64,000 nucleotides of DNA from Streptomyces hygroscopicus (GCA_002021875.1 CP018627.1:4340001-4404000), one strand, 5' to 3'. Counted from the first letter of the stretch, positions 9,715 to 18,097 are shown. Notes: generated by a model from the sequence alone, not told the origin. Translations and numbers: made by a program.

Positions 9715-10602
9715 GTGGCGGCACCGGGCAGCGACATCGAACACGGCTTTCCCCACCTGGACACCGTCCGGGCCTCGATCACCGCGCTCTATCGCCGCCT
9801 GTCCCGCGACACGGTGGACACCTTCGGGCTCAGCGTGGTCCCCGGTGATGTGGCCTTCTCCGACCAGGACGACCTCTACCTGGGCGTTCAGCGGGTGGCC
9901 GGGGTGATGGTGCAGCATCTGCGGCTGCCCGACGCCCGGATGATCGTGAGCTTCCGGGAGATGCGGCATGCGGGGAACGTGGAGCTCGCCGCGGGTCCGG
10001 AGTACTTCATCGAGCTCAACTCCCGCTTCAAGACGCACCGTCGGGACATCGGCGCGGCCCTCGCCCATGAGGTCACGCATGTGTATCTGCACCGCCTCGA
10101 CCTGTCGCTCCCCGGCACACGCGACAACGAAATCCTCACCGACACCACCGCCGCCTATCTCGGCACGGGCTGGTTGCTGCTCGACGCCTTCCGCCAGGAC
10201 TCGCTTTCCAGCCAGAAACTGGGCTATCTGACCCCGGAGGAGTTCGGCTACGTACTGGCCAAGCGGGCGCTGCTCTTCGATGAGGACCCCTCCCCCTGGT
10301 TCACCTCTCCGCAGGCGTACCAGGCGTACGCCAAGGGGCTGGAGCTGGCGCGCCACGACCAGGCCAGGCCGCCGCTCGCCGCCGCCGGCTGGACCGGCCG
10401 CCGCCGCTACGCCAAGGACCGCCGGTCGGCCCAGTCCGGTGACCCCTCCCCCACCGGAGGCGACTACGCCTTCGACAGCGGCCCTCCGCTGAGCGTCTCC
10501 TTCCCCTGCCCGACCTGCCGTCAGCGCATCCGGGTCGCGGTGCGCGGCCGGGTGCGGGCCCGCTGCGGGCTGTGCCGCACGGTGCTGGAGTGCGACACCT
10601 GA
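9715..10602 (+). CDS. putative HExxH metalloprotein with C-terminal zinc ribbon
   Basis: A 295-residue protein I cannot assign to a named family. HEVTH (118-122) begins a helix and is followed by LTDTTAAYLG (141-150), where an acidic residue 15-25 positions downstream could be the third zinc ligand, as in gluzincin-like peptidases. The C-terminus has CPTC (265-268) and CGLC (284-287), a four-cysteine zinc ribbon. There is no signal peptide or membrane segment, so it is probably cytoplasmic. It starts at GTG 9715 with GGGGTGA upstream. A 12-bp tandem repeat begins in its last codons and duplicates its TGA stop. A peptidase activity is inferred only from HExxH; it could be a structural or regulatory zinc protein. 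Confidence 0.7.
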   Translation: MAAPGSDIEHGFPHLDTVRASITALYRRLSRDTVDTFGLSVVPGDVAFSDQDDLYLGVQRVAGVMVQHLRLPDARMIVSFREMRHAGNVELAAGPEYFIELNSRFKTHRRDIGAALAHEVTHVYLHRLDLSLPGTRDNEILTDTTAAYLGTGWLLLDAFRQDSLSSQKLGYLTPEEFGYVLAKRALLFDEDPSPWFTSPQAYQAYAKGLELARHDQARPPLAAAGWTGRRRYAKDRRSAQSGDPSPTGGDYAFDSGPPLSVSFPCPTCRQRIRVAVRGRVRARCGLCRTVLECDT

Positions 10603-10677
10603 CACGACACCTGACGGGACATGTGACGGGACATGTGACGGGGCATGTGACGCGACGGGTGAAGCGGCACCTCACGC
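10594..10677. repeat. 12-bp tandem repeat, seven copies
   Basis: Units of the type GACATGTGACGG run in register from 10594 to 10677: two start GACACC, two are identical GACATGTGACGG, and three are diverged. The first unit contains the last two codons and the TGA stop of the HExxH gene, so extra in-line TGA triplets follow the real stop. It ends 74 bases before the PPOX start. Confidence 0.92.
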
Positions 10678-10751
10678 CACATCCGACGCGGCGCCGGTCC
10701 GGTCCGTGGCCGTGCGGGCTGGAGTGCGCTCGACGTCGTACGCTCGCCTGC

Positions 10752-11225
10752 ATGAGCCCCTCCATCGCCACCAACACCCGTGTCGGCCTCGACGAACTGC
10801 TGGAGTTCGTACGCCCGCGCCACCGTGCGCTGCTGATGACCCGCCGGGCGGACGGCTCGCCCCAGGCGTCCCCGCTGACCTGCGGAGTCGACGACTCCGG
10901 CCGTATCGTCATGTCCACCTACCCCGAGCGCGCCAAGGTGCGCAACGTCAAGCGCGAACCGGCCGTGAGCCTCGTCGTGCTGTCCGACGAGTGGAACGGC
11001 CCCTGGGTGCAGATCGACGGCACCGCCGAGGTGGTCGACACCCCGGAGTCCGTCGAGCCGCTGGTCGAGTACTACCGCAATATCGCGGGCGAGCACCCGG
11101 ACTGGGACGAGTACCGCGAGGCCATGCGCAAGCAGGGCAAGTCGCTGATCCGGGTCACCCCCGAGCGCTGGGGCCCGGTCGCCACGGGCGGCTTCCCGGC
11201 CCGGCTGGTCGAGAACGAGGCGTAA
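10752..11225 (+). CDS. PPOX-class F420/flavin-dependent oxidoreductase
   Basis: A 157-residue split-barrel protein of the PPOX class (TIGR03618-like). Characteristic segments are RHRALLMTRRADGSPQASPLTCGVDDSGRIVMSTYPERAKVRNVKREPAVSL, where the barrel binds the cofactor phosphate, and WVQIDGTAEVVD. Actinobacterial members of this subgroup usually use deazaflavin F420 to reduce or modify diverse substrates, but the natural substrate is unknown. It starts at ATG 10752; longer in-frame readings run back into the 12-bp repeat and are rejected. It is cytoplasmic and probably has its own promoter. It converges with the glycosyltransferase gene, 24 bases away. Confidence 0.88.
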   Translation: MSPSIATNTRVGLDELLEFVRPRHRALLMTRRADGSPQASPLTCGVDDSGRIVMSTYPERAKVRNVKREPAVSLVVLSDEWNGPWVQIDGTAEVVDTPESVEPLVEYYRNIAGEHPDWDEYREAMRKQGKSLIRVTPERWGPVATGGFPARLVENEA

Positions 11226-11249
11226 GCCCGCCCCGTAAGTCCTGAGCGC

Positions 11250-12731
11250 TCAGCAGCGTCCCGCGCGCCCGTAGAGCACGATCCGCATCCCGGTGACGTC
11301 CCTGACGGCGCATCGGTGGAAGTGCTCCGCGAGCACCTCCCGTTTCACCCGCTCCTGAGGGGTGTCGTCCAGCGGCTGGCCGGGCGGGTCGTTCACCGTG
11401 ACGATCCGCCCGGCGGTCAGCATCCGGGCCCGGATCCGCGGTGCGGGCAGTTCGATGCCGTGCAGTGTGCCCGAGGGGATCGCGTGCCGGGCCAGCGCCA
11501 GTTCCCGCAGGCCCCGGAAGTCCGCCGGGCTGGACATGATCGGCTCCCGGCGCCGCGCGGGCAGGAAGAGCACCCCGTCACCTGGCCGCCCCAGCTCCCG
11601 TACGGCGCGCGCGGCCGCGAGGGTGTTGTCGAGCCGACTCCCCGGGGTCCTCAGTTGGAGCGAGTACGGCAGCAGGGCCGCCACGGCGACCACCGCCAGT
11701 CCCCCGGCCAGCGCCCGAGGGGCGGCGACGGTACGCGACAGCGCGTCCAGCCGGGCCCCGATCAGCAGCGCGAGACCGACATGGGCGTAGAGCACATACC
11801 GGTCGACGTAGAGCGGATGGAGATACGACACCGCCATCAGCGCGGCCGGTGGCAGGATCAGCAGCGCCAGGGCGAGGTCGCGCAGCGGGACGGACCCCCG
11901 CGCGGGCAGCGGTCCCCGGGCGCAGACGAGGCCCGTCAGGGCGAGCGCGCCGAAGCCGAGCAGTTCGGACGGGCCCGGCGCGGAGATCCAGCCGACCAGC
12001 GCCGCCTGCTGCTGACTGACGATCACCAGCGGTGCCAGCACCACGGCCACCACGGAGGCCGCCTGCCCCCACGCCCAGCCGGACCGCGCGCCCACCCGGG
12101 CCCGGTACAGCGTGACGCCGTGCGCGGCGACGGCCAGGATCGCGAACTCGTGCAGCAGACAGGCCAGCGAGGCGACGGCCGCGTATCCGGCCCAGGTGCG
12201 CTTGCGGGGCCTGGCCACGGCGCTCAGCAGCAGATGCGTGGCCGCGACGACGGCGGCGCTGACCAGGGCGTACGACCGCCCCTCCGGTGCGTACCGCTGC
12301 ACCGCCGGGGCCAGCGGGAAGACCAGCCCGGCGACGAGTCCGGCGCGGGGTCCGGCGAGCCGGTGGCCGAGCAGCCCCACCCCGGCCGCGGTGGCGGCCA
12401 TCGCCAGCACCGAGGGGAGCCGCAGCGCGAGCAGTCCGCCGTCCCAGAGGGCGAAGACGGCGTGCATCAGCAGGTAGTAGAGGCCGTGTGCCACATCGGC
12501 GTTGCCGAGGAGATGGCCGATCTCGCCGAGGCTACGGTGCGCGACCTGGTACGTCGTCGACTCGTCCCGCCACATGCTGTTCTCCCGGCGGATCCCCCAC
12601 AGCCCGAGCGCCAGCGCCAGCCCGGCCGGGGCGAGCGCGACGACGGCCGGGCCGGGGCGGCTGCGCACCGGGGGCGCCGGGTGGACGCGTGGGACGCCCC
12701 GGGCGGTGTCGAGGGCGGGCGAGATGGCCAT
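11250..12731 (-). CDS. multi-pass membrane glycosyltransferase (GT39/GT83-like)
   Basis: A 493-residue integral membrane protein with about ten to twelve hydrophobic helices. After the first helix comes WRDESTTYQVAHRSLGEIGHLLGNADVAHGLYYLLMH: the acidic pair DE in the first extracytoplasmic loop is the catalytic/metal site of GT-C enzymes that use polyprenyl-phosphate sugars. A soluble C-terminal region follows the last helix (from about residue 370). Proteins of this type transfer mannose or another sugar to proteins or lipids at the outer membrane face; acceptor and donor are unknown here. ATG 12731 is preferred over an in-frame GTG at 12773, which lies inside an 18-bp tandem repeat and lacks a ribosome binding site. 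Confidence 0.8.
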   Translation of the reverse strand: MAISPALDTARGVPRVHPAPPVRSRPGPAVVALAPAGLALALGLWGIRRENSMWRDESTTYQVAHRSLGEIGHLLGNADVAHGLYYLLMHAVFALWDGGLLALRLPSVLAMAATAAGVGLLGHRLAGPRAGLVAGLVFPLAPAVQRYAPEGRSYALVSAAVVAATHLLLSAVARPRKRTWAGYAAVASLACLLHEFAILAVAAHGVTLYRARVGARSGWAWGQAASVVAVVLAPLVIVSQQQAALVGWISAPGPSELLGFGALALTGLVCARGPLPARGSVPLRDLALALLILPPAALMAVSYLHPLYVDRYVLYAHVGLALLIGARLDALSRTVAAPRALAGGLAVVAVAALLPYSLQLRTPGSRLDNTLAAARAVRELGRPGDGVLFLPARRREPIMSSPADFRGLRELALARHAIPSGTLHGIELPAPRIRARMLTAGRIVTVNDPPGQPLDDTPQERVKREVLAEHFHRCAVRDVTGMRIVLYGRAGRC

Positions 12732-12765
12732 GGGGAAGGGGACTCCGATCGGAGCGGAAGGGTGG

Positions 12766-12819
12766 GGAGCCACGGAAGGGGGCGGAGCCGCGGAAAGATG
12801 CGGAGCCGTGGAAGGGGGC
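12766..12819. repeat. 18-bp tandem repeat, three copies
   Basis: Three contiguous 18-bp units of the type GGAGCC-N2-GGAA-N6 (12766, 12784, 12802), between the 3' end of the ABC permease gene and the start of the glycosyltransferase gene. The unit length equals that of the repeat at 16387, but the sequence differs. Confidence 0.85.
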
Positions 12820-12824
12820 GCCGG

Positions 12825-13886
12825 TCAGGCCCGTCTGCGCCCGATCCACCACACGCAGAACGCGGCGAGCGCGACGGCCGCGGCCAGGCAGATCCCGGCC
12901 TGGATCCACTGCATGGACCAGAAGTGGCCGATGGGGTGGTAGTCCTCATACTCTTCGGCCAGATGGCGGCGGTCGAGGCAGCGGAAAATGGCCGGCCACC
13001 CGCCGAGCCCCTCGCAGACCGATCCGTCGACCCTGGCGCCGGTCCGGTCGAGATACCCCGAGCCGACGTACCACCCTCCGTACGGCGCCTCCGCGTGGAC
13101 GCGGACGCCCGCTGTCACGGTGAGCCGTGGCATCAGATGCGGGCGCAGCTGCTGTAGGCCGTACACGACGCCGGCGGTGACGGCGAGGGTGCAGGCCATG
13201 GCGGGCAGCGTCCGCCGGAGCAGCAGGCCGAAGGCCGTGCCGAGGAAGAGGGACAGCAGGGACAGCGACACGAAGGCCGGACCCATCACGTCGAAGGGCA
13301 GGGTGTCGCCCCAGTGGACGTCCGGGAAGGTACCGCGCACCGGCCACCACCACCAGGTGAACAGCGCGGCCAGCAGGGCGGTGGCCGCCAGGGTGCCGAC
13401 GACGGGGAGGGCGAGCGTGGCGATGAGCCAGCGCACCCTGCCGACCGACTGGGACCAGACGAGCGCGGCGGTGCCGCTCTCGAATTCGCGCGCGATCAGC
13501 GGTGCGCCGACGAAGGCCCCGATGACCGCAGGGATCGCGAGCAGCAGCCGTGCGGTGTCGAGCAGCGCCGTGCGGTAGGTCTCCAGCCGGACGAACGCCT
13601 CGGACAGCCGGTCCGAGGTCACCACGGGCGCCCCGTCGCAGTCGCGCCACACCCGGCAGTCGGCGACGCCCCGGTCGTGGATCAGGGCGGCCATGCCGGT
13701 GCGCTGGTACAGGAGATATCCGGCGAGGGCGAGGATCAGCACTCCGCCCGTCACCAGAACGGTCCGCTGGCGGCGCCAGGCCAGCCAGAGCGGACCGCGC
13801 GGGCTCAGCGGGGAGCCGGTGCGTCGCGGCCCCGGCGGGGAGCCGGTGTGCGGCGGGCCCGGGCGTTGGGCGGTTGCGGTCTTCAC
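12825..13886 (-). CDS. ABC transporter permease (second of a pair)
   Basis: A 353-residue membrane protein with a short cytoplasmic Pro/Arg-rich start, one N-terminal helix, a long extracytoplasmic loop, and about five further helices. Key segments are LIAREFESGTAALVWSQSVGRVRWLIATLALP, typical of ABC-2 type permeases whose coupling helix contacts the ATPase, and the last helix QAGICLAAAVALAAFCVWWIGRRRA. It starts at GTG 13886 in a GTGA overlap with the preceding permease gene. It is a tandem paralogue of that gene; both end in nearly the same DNA (60 identical bases at 12843-12902 and 13916-13975). Last gene of the YtrA-type regulator/ATPase/permease/permease operon. Substrate unknown; such systems often respond to cell-envelope stress. 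Confidence 0.85.
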   Translation of the reverse strand: MKTATAQRPGPPHTGSPPGPRRTGSPLSPRGPLWLAWRRQRTVLVTGGVLILALAGYLLYQRTGMAALIHDRGVADCRVWRDCDGAPVVTSDRLSEAFVRLETYRTALLDTARLLLAIPAVIGAFVGAPLIAREFESGTAALVWSQSVGRVRWLIATLALPVVGTLAATALLAALFTWWWWPVRGTFPDVHWGDTLPFDVMGPAFVSLSLLSLFLGTAFGLLLRRTLPAMACTLAVTAGVVYGLQQLRPHLMPRLTVTAGVRVHAEAPYGGWYVGSGYLDRTGARVDGSVCEGLGGWPAIFRCLDRRHLAEEYEDYHPIGHFWSMQWIQAGICLAAAVALAAFCVWWIGRRRA

Positions 13887-14959
13887 GCCGCCTCCTTCAC
13901 CGCGGGCCGCCGCCGGATCCACCACACGCAGAACGCGGCGAGCGCGACGGCCGCGGCCAGGCAGATCCCGGCCTGCATCCACTGCATGGGCCAGTAGTGG
14001 CTCGCCGGGTGCAGCTCCTCGTACTGCCTCTCGGTGGCGCCGGACCGGGCGAGGCAGCGGTCCCAGCCGTCCTGACCGATGGCGGACGAGCAGCGGTCCG
14101 AGGGGATTTTCGCCCCGTTGCGGGCCAGAAAGCCGTCGCCGATACCGCGCCAGGAGGTGAAGAAGACCTCGATGGGGGTGTGCGCGAAGTCGCCGCTCGC
14201 GTCGGAGACGACCGTCCGCGGGGTCATCAGATGGGGACGCAGGGCGCCGAGCCCGTACTGGACACCGGCGGTGGCCCCCAGGGTGACCGCCATGGCGGGG
14301 ACGGTGCGCCGCAGCAGCAGCCCGGCCGCCGCGCCCACGAAGAAGGCCAGCGGGGCGAGGGCGACGGCCGCCGGACCGGTCGCGTCGAACGGCACGGCGG
14401 TGCCCCAGGCGATGTCCTGGAACTGGGTCCTGGCCGCCCGCCACCACCAGGTGTAGAGGGCCGCGAGGACCGCGGTGCCGGCCGTGACGACGGCCAGGGG
14501 AAGGGCGAGTTTGGCGATGAGCCAGCGGGTCCGGCTGACCGACTGCGTCCACACCAACTGGTGGGTGCCCATCTCCAGTTCCCGGGCGAACAGGGGCGCG
14601 CCGATGAAGACGCCGATCAGCGCGGGCAGCGCGATGAGCAGCCGTCCGGTATTGAGCAGCGGTGTGCGGTAGGTGTCGTTGAGGTGGCGGAACGCGCCGG
14701 CCGTCGGGTCGGTATCCCTGTGGAGGGATATCCGCCTGCCGTGGCAGAACATCTTCCAGTCCGCGCAGCCCTCGATGCCGTGGGTCCGTATGTAGCCGAC
14801 CATCTCGGTGCGCTGCCACACGATGTACGCGGCGACCGCCGCGACCACGACCAGGCCCGCCCAGAGGGCGGCCCGGTGCTGCCGCGCCACCAGCCACACC
14901 AGCCCTCGGGTACGGGGCCGGGCGCCGGGGGCCGGGAGCCGTATGCCGACCGTGCTCAT
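13883..14959 (-). CDS. ABC transporter permease (first of a pair)
   Basis: A 358-residue ABC-2 type permease, paralogous to the next gene. It has the same plan: N-terminal helix LWAGLVVVAAVAAYIVW, an extracytoplasmic loop with paired Cys (EGCADWKMFCHG), the conserved LFARELEMGTHQLVWTQSVSRTRWLIAKLALP segment, and a C-terminal helix identical in DNA to its neighbour over 60 bases. It starts at ATG 14959 in an ATGA overlap with the ATPase gene, so expression is coupled. It presumably forms the channel as a heterodimer with its paralogue and is powered by the ATPase at 14956-15888. The transported substrate cannot be inferred. Confidence 0.85.
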   Translation of the reverse strand: MSTVGIRLPAPGARPRTRGLVWLVARQHRAALWAGLVVVAAVAAYIVWQRTEMVGYIRTHGIEGCADWKMFCHGRRISLHRDTDPTAGAFRHLNDTYRTPLLNTGRLLIALPALIGVFIGAPLFARELEMGTHQLVWTQSVSRTRWLIAKLALPLAVVTAGTAVLAALYTWWWRAARTQFQDIAWGTAVPFDATGPAAVALAPLAFFVGAAAGLLLRRTVPAMAVTLGATAGVQYGLGALRPHLMTPRTVVSDASGDFAHTPIEVFFTSWRGIGDGFLARNGAKIPSDRCSSAIGQDGWDRCLARSGATERQYEELHPASHYWPMQWMQAGICLAAAVALAAFCVWWIRRRPAVKEAA

Positions 14960-15888
14960 GCCCCCACCTCCGTACCGGGCGTCCGCGTGTCGTCCGCGAG
15001 CAGCGGCGGGGCGTCGGGTGCGCGCAGATAGCCGAGCAGGACCTCTTCGAGGGAGGGTTCGGTGACGATCCAGCCGTCCCCGCTCGGGGTGCCCTCCGGG
15101 CGTATCAGCGCGGTGAGCTGACGGCCTGTCGTGCGGGTCTCGACCACGGTGTGGCGGGCGAGCGCGGCCGGTGTTCCGCCGCCGGTCGCGCTCGGACCGG
15201 TGACGAGGCGGTGAGCGGCCTGGATCTCGTCCGTCTCGCCCGCGAGGCGGATCCGGCCGCCGCCCATCAGCAGCAGGTAGTCGCAGACTCCGTCGAGTTC
15301 GGCGAGCACATGGGTGGAGATGACCACGCCGGTGCCGCGCTCGGCGGCCTCGGCCATCAGCACGCCCATCATCCGGTGGCGGCGCAGCGGGTCCTGATCC
15401 GACATCGGCTCGTCCAGCAGGAGCAGATCGGCGCGTTTGCCGAGGGCGAGGGCGAGCGCCACACAGGTGCGCTGGCCGCCGGAGAGCGAGCCGACGCGGG
15501 CGGACAGCGGCACCTCGGCTTCCGCCACCACCCGTTCGGCGGCCTTCTGGTCCCAGCGGGGGTTGAGCTCGCGGCCCAGGCGCAGGGTGTCGGCGACGGA
15601 GAAGCGCGGGTAGAGCGGCTTGTCCTGGGCGACGAAGGCGACGCGCTCGCGGGCGGCGGGCGCGGAGGGCGCCTGGCCGAAGACCCGCAGCGTGCCGGTG
15701 GTCGGGGTCAGCAGGCCGGCGGCGAGGGACAGCAGGGTGCTCTTGCCGGAGCCGTTGGGGCCCACCAGCGCGCAGATCCGCCCGGCGGGCAGGTGGAAGG
15801 CGACATCTCTCAGGGCCCAGCCACGCCGGTACTTCTTGCCCAGCCCGGACGCCTCCAGCGCGCCGACCGCGTCGATCTCGTCGATCAC
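14956..15888 (-). CDS. ABC transporter ATP-binding protein
   Basis: A 310-residue ATPase subunit. Walker A is GPNGSGKST (43-51), the signature is SLSGGQRTCVALALAL (about 133-148) and Walker B is LLLLDEPMSDQDP, with the switch His in VVISTHVLAEL. The C-terminal 90 residues after the core are typical of exporter ATPases of the CcmA/BcrA branch. GTG 15888 is chosen because it overlaps the GntR gene stop as GTGA. It works with the two downstream permeases at the membrane. Expression should follow the autoregulated promoter in front of the GntR gene. Confidence 0.92.
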   Translation of the reverse strand: MIDEIDAVGALEASGLGKKYRRGWALRDVAFHLPAGRICALVGPNGSGKSTLLSLAAGLLTPTTGTLRVFGQAPSAPAARERVAFVAQDKPLYPRFSVADTLRLGRELNPRWDQKAAERVVAEAEVPLSARVGSLSGGQRTCVALALALGKRADLLLLDEPMSDQDPLRRHRMMGVLMAEAAERGTGVVISTHVLAELDGVCDYLLLMGGGRIRLAGETDEIQAAHRLVTGPSATGGGTPAALARHTVVETRTTGRQLTALIRPEGTPSGDGWIVTEPSLEEVLLGYLRAPDAPPLLADDTRTPGTEVGA

Positions 15889-16316
15889 CCGTTCTCACCG
15901 TCTTCCTCATGGCCACTCTCGCTGAGGGTGGCGGTCTCGCCGAAACGCTCTTCGAGGACCGAGGCCACCAGCGCCGTCACGTCCTCACGGTCGAGCCCGG
16001 CGGCGCGGGCCCGGTCGGTCCAGTCGGCGAGCTCCGCGCGCAGCGGTGAGTCCGCGGCGGCGCCGGGCCGGGCCAGCGACCGGCGGACGAAGGTGCCCAG
16101 GCCCGGCCGGGGCTCGACCAGCCCTTCGCGCTCCAGCTCGCGGTATGCCTTCAGGACGGTGTTGGGGTTGATGGCGGTGGCCGCGACGACCTCCCTGGCC
16201 GTGGGCAGCCGGTCCCCGGGCTGCAGCAGTCCGAGGCGGAGCGCCTGTTTGGTCTGCTGGACGATCTGCAGATAGGTGGCGATGCCGCTGCGCCGGTCGA
16301 TGCGGTACTCGACCAT
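15885..16316 (-). CDS. GntR-family regulator, YtrA subfamily
   Basis: A 143-residue regulator. The winged-helix domain includes YLQIVQQTKQALRLGLLQPGDRLPTAREVVAATAINPNTVLKAYRELEREGLVEPRPGLGTFV, and the short (about 60-residue) C-terminal region lacks a ligand-binding domain, which defines the YtrA branch. These proteins usually repress their own operon, which encodes an ABC transporter, exactly the arrangement here (regulator, ATPase, two permeases, all overlapping by four bases). It starts at ATG 16316. A 16-bp perfect palindrome 17-32 bases upstream is the likely operator. The inducing signal is unknown; in other bacteria it is often cell-wall antibiotics. Confidence 0.9.
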   Translation of the reverse strand: MVEYRIDRRSGIATYLQIVQQTKQALRLGLLQPGDRLPTAREVVAATAINPNTVLKAYRELEREGLVEPRPGLGTFVRRSLARPGAAADSPLRAELADWTDRARAAGLDREDVTALVASVLEERFGETATLSESGHEEDGENG

Positions 16317-16332
16317 CCGTCCACCACCCTTT

Positions 16333-16348
16333 CACTAATCAGTTAGTG
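16333..16348. promoter_or_regulatory. palindromic operator in front of the YtrA-type operon
   Basis: CACTAA-TCAG-TTAGTG is a perfect inverted repeat with six-base arms, 17 bases upstream of the GntR start. It is AT-rich against a GC-rich background and positioned to block the -10 region or early transcript, as expected for autorepression by a YtrA-type GntR protein. Confidence 0.75.
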
Positions 16349-16386
16349 GAATGATGGTGGAGCGCGCCCGAGACAATGTCAACTCT

Positions 16387-16476
16387 GCTGAGCGCATGCC
16401 GACCGCTGAGCGCATGCCGACCGCTGGGCGAACGTCGGCCGGTGAGCGAACGTCGACCACTGGGCGCATGCCGACC
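16387..16476. repeat. 18-bp tandem repeat, five copies
   Basis: Five contiguous units of the type GCTGAGCGCATGCCGACC; the first two are identical, and the third to fifth carry substitutions. One forward frame through it reads a hexapeptide repeat (ERMPTA-like), but there is no ribosome binding site or conserved partner, so I treat it as non-coding. It sits between the YtrA operon promoter and the gltD terminator. Confidence 0.92.
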
Positions 16477-16486
16477 GCAAACGCCA

Positions 16487-16528
16487 CGCGGCGCCTCCCC
16501 CCTGGTCGGGTAGGGGGAAGGCGCCGCG
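16487..16528 (-). terminator. strong hairpin downstream of gltD
   Basis: CGCGGCGCCT pairs perfectly with AGGCGCCGCG, extended by a C-run facing a G-run, 117-158 bases after the gltD stop. A second perfect hairpin (GTCCGTAC/GTACGGAC, 16535-16556) lies just before it. Together they fit a tandem terminator for the gltBD transcript, without a U-tract. Confidence 0.65.
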
Positions 16529-16534
16529 CGGCCG

Positions 16535-16556
16535 GTCCGTACGCCGTTGTACGGAC
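16535..16556 (-). terminator. second hairpin downstream of gltD
   Basis: GTCCGTAC and GTACGGAC form an eight-base-pair perfect stem with a six-base loop. It precedes the larger hairpin in the gltD reading direction and may act with it. Confidence 0.5.
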
Positions 16557-16644
16557 GGAGATCCAGGAATCCGGGAGTCCAGTCCCAGAAGTCCCGGGAG
16601 TCCCAGGAGACCGAAGCCGGGAAGACCGGCAGGGGACGGACCGG

Positions 16645-18097
16645 TCAGACCATGAGGGCCCGGTCGGTGGGGCGGATCGGGGCGGGCAGTTCGCTGGCCC
16701 CGGCCAGATAGCGGTCCACCCCGCGCGCCGCGGAGCGGCCCTCGGCGATGGCCCAGACGATCAGCGACTGGCCGCGGCCCGCGTCACCGGCCACGAAGAC
16801 ACCCGGCACATTGGTGGCGAAGTCGGCGTCGCGCGCGATGTTGCCGCGCTCGTCCAGCTCCAGGCCGAACTGCTCGACCAGGCCGTTCTGCTGGTCGGTG
16901 CCGGTGAAGCCCATGGCGAGGGTGACCAGCTGGGCCGGGATCTTCCGCTCGGTGCCCGGCTTCTGCTCCAGCTTGCCGTCCTTGAACTCCACCTCGATCA
17001 GGTGCAGCCACTGGACGTTGCCGTCCTCGTCGCCCTCGAAGTGGGTGGTGGAGACGGAGTAGATCCGCTCACCGCCCTCCTCGTGCGCGGAGGTGACCTT
17101 GTAGAGCATGGGGAAGGTCGGCCACGGCTGGCCCGCGCTCCGCTCATCTCCGGGCCGGGGCATGATCTCCAGCTGGGTGACGGAGGCGGCGCCCTGCCGG
17201 TGGGCGGTGCCGACGCAGTCAGCGCCGGTGTCACCGCCGCCGATGACCACGACGTGCTTGCCCTCGGCGGTGATGGGGGCGGTGGTGAGGTCGCCCTCCT
17301 GCACCTTGTTGGCGAGCGGCAGGTACTCCATCGCGAAGTGGATGCCGTTCAGCTCCCGGCCGGGGGCCGGCAGGTCGCGCGAGGTGGTGGCGCCGGCGGC
17401 GATGACCACGGCGTCGTACCGCTTGCGCAGCTTGGCGGCGTCGATGTCGCGGCCGATCTCCGTCTCGGTGCGGAACTTGGTGCCCTCCGCGCGCATCTGC
17501 TCGATACGGCGGTTGATGTGCCGCTTCTCCATCTTGAACTCGGGGATGCCGTAGCGCAGCAGCCCGCCGATGCGGTCGGCCCGCTCATAGACGGCGACCG
17601 TGTGGCCGGCCCGGGTGAGCTGCTGGGCGGCGGCCAGGCCCGCGGGGCCCGAGCCGATGACGGCGACGGTCTTGCCGCTGAGCCGCTCGGGCGGCTGCGG
17701 GGTGACATCGCCCGCGTCCCACGCCTTGTCGATGATGGTGACCTCGACGTTCTTGATGGTCACCGCGGGCTGGTTGATGCCGAGCACACAGGCCGACTCG
17801 CACGGGGCCGGGCACAGCCGCCCGGTGAACTCCGGGAAGTTGTTGGTCGCGTGCAGCCGCTCGCTGGCCTCGCGCCAGTCCTGCCGGTAGGCGTAGTCGT
17901 TCCACTCGGGGATGAGGTTTCCCAGCGGACAGCCGTTGTGACAGAACGGGATGCCGCAGTCCATGCACCGTCCGGCCTGCTTGCTGATGATCGGCAGCAG
18001 CGAACCGGGGACGTAGACCTCGTTCCAGTCCTTGACGCGCTCGTCCACCGGGCGGGTCTCGGCGACCTCGCGGCCAGTGGTCAGGAAGCCCTTGGGG

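Noticed and set aside
11242..11253. CTGAGCGCTCAG palindrome as terminator between convergent genes
   Set aside because: It has no loop and overlaps the glycosyltransferase stop; too short to call a terminator or operator.
16351..16530. Possible small gene encoding ERMPTA-type hexapeptide repeats
   Set aside because: The frame is created by the 18-bp repeat, has no ribosome binding site at its start and runs into the antisense of gltD. A non-coding repeat is the simpler reading.
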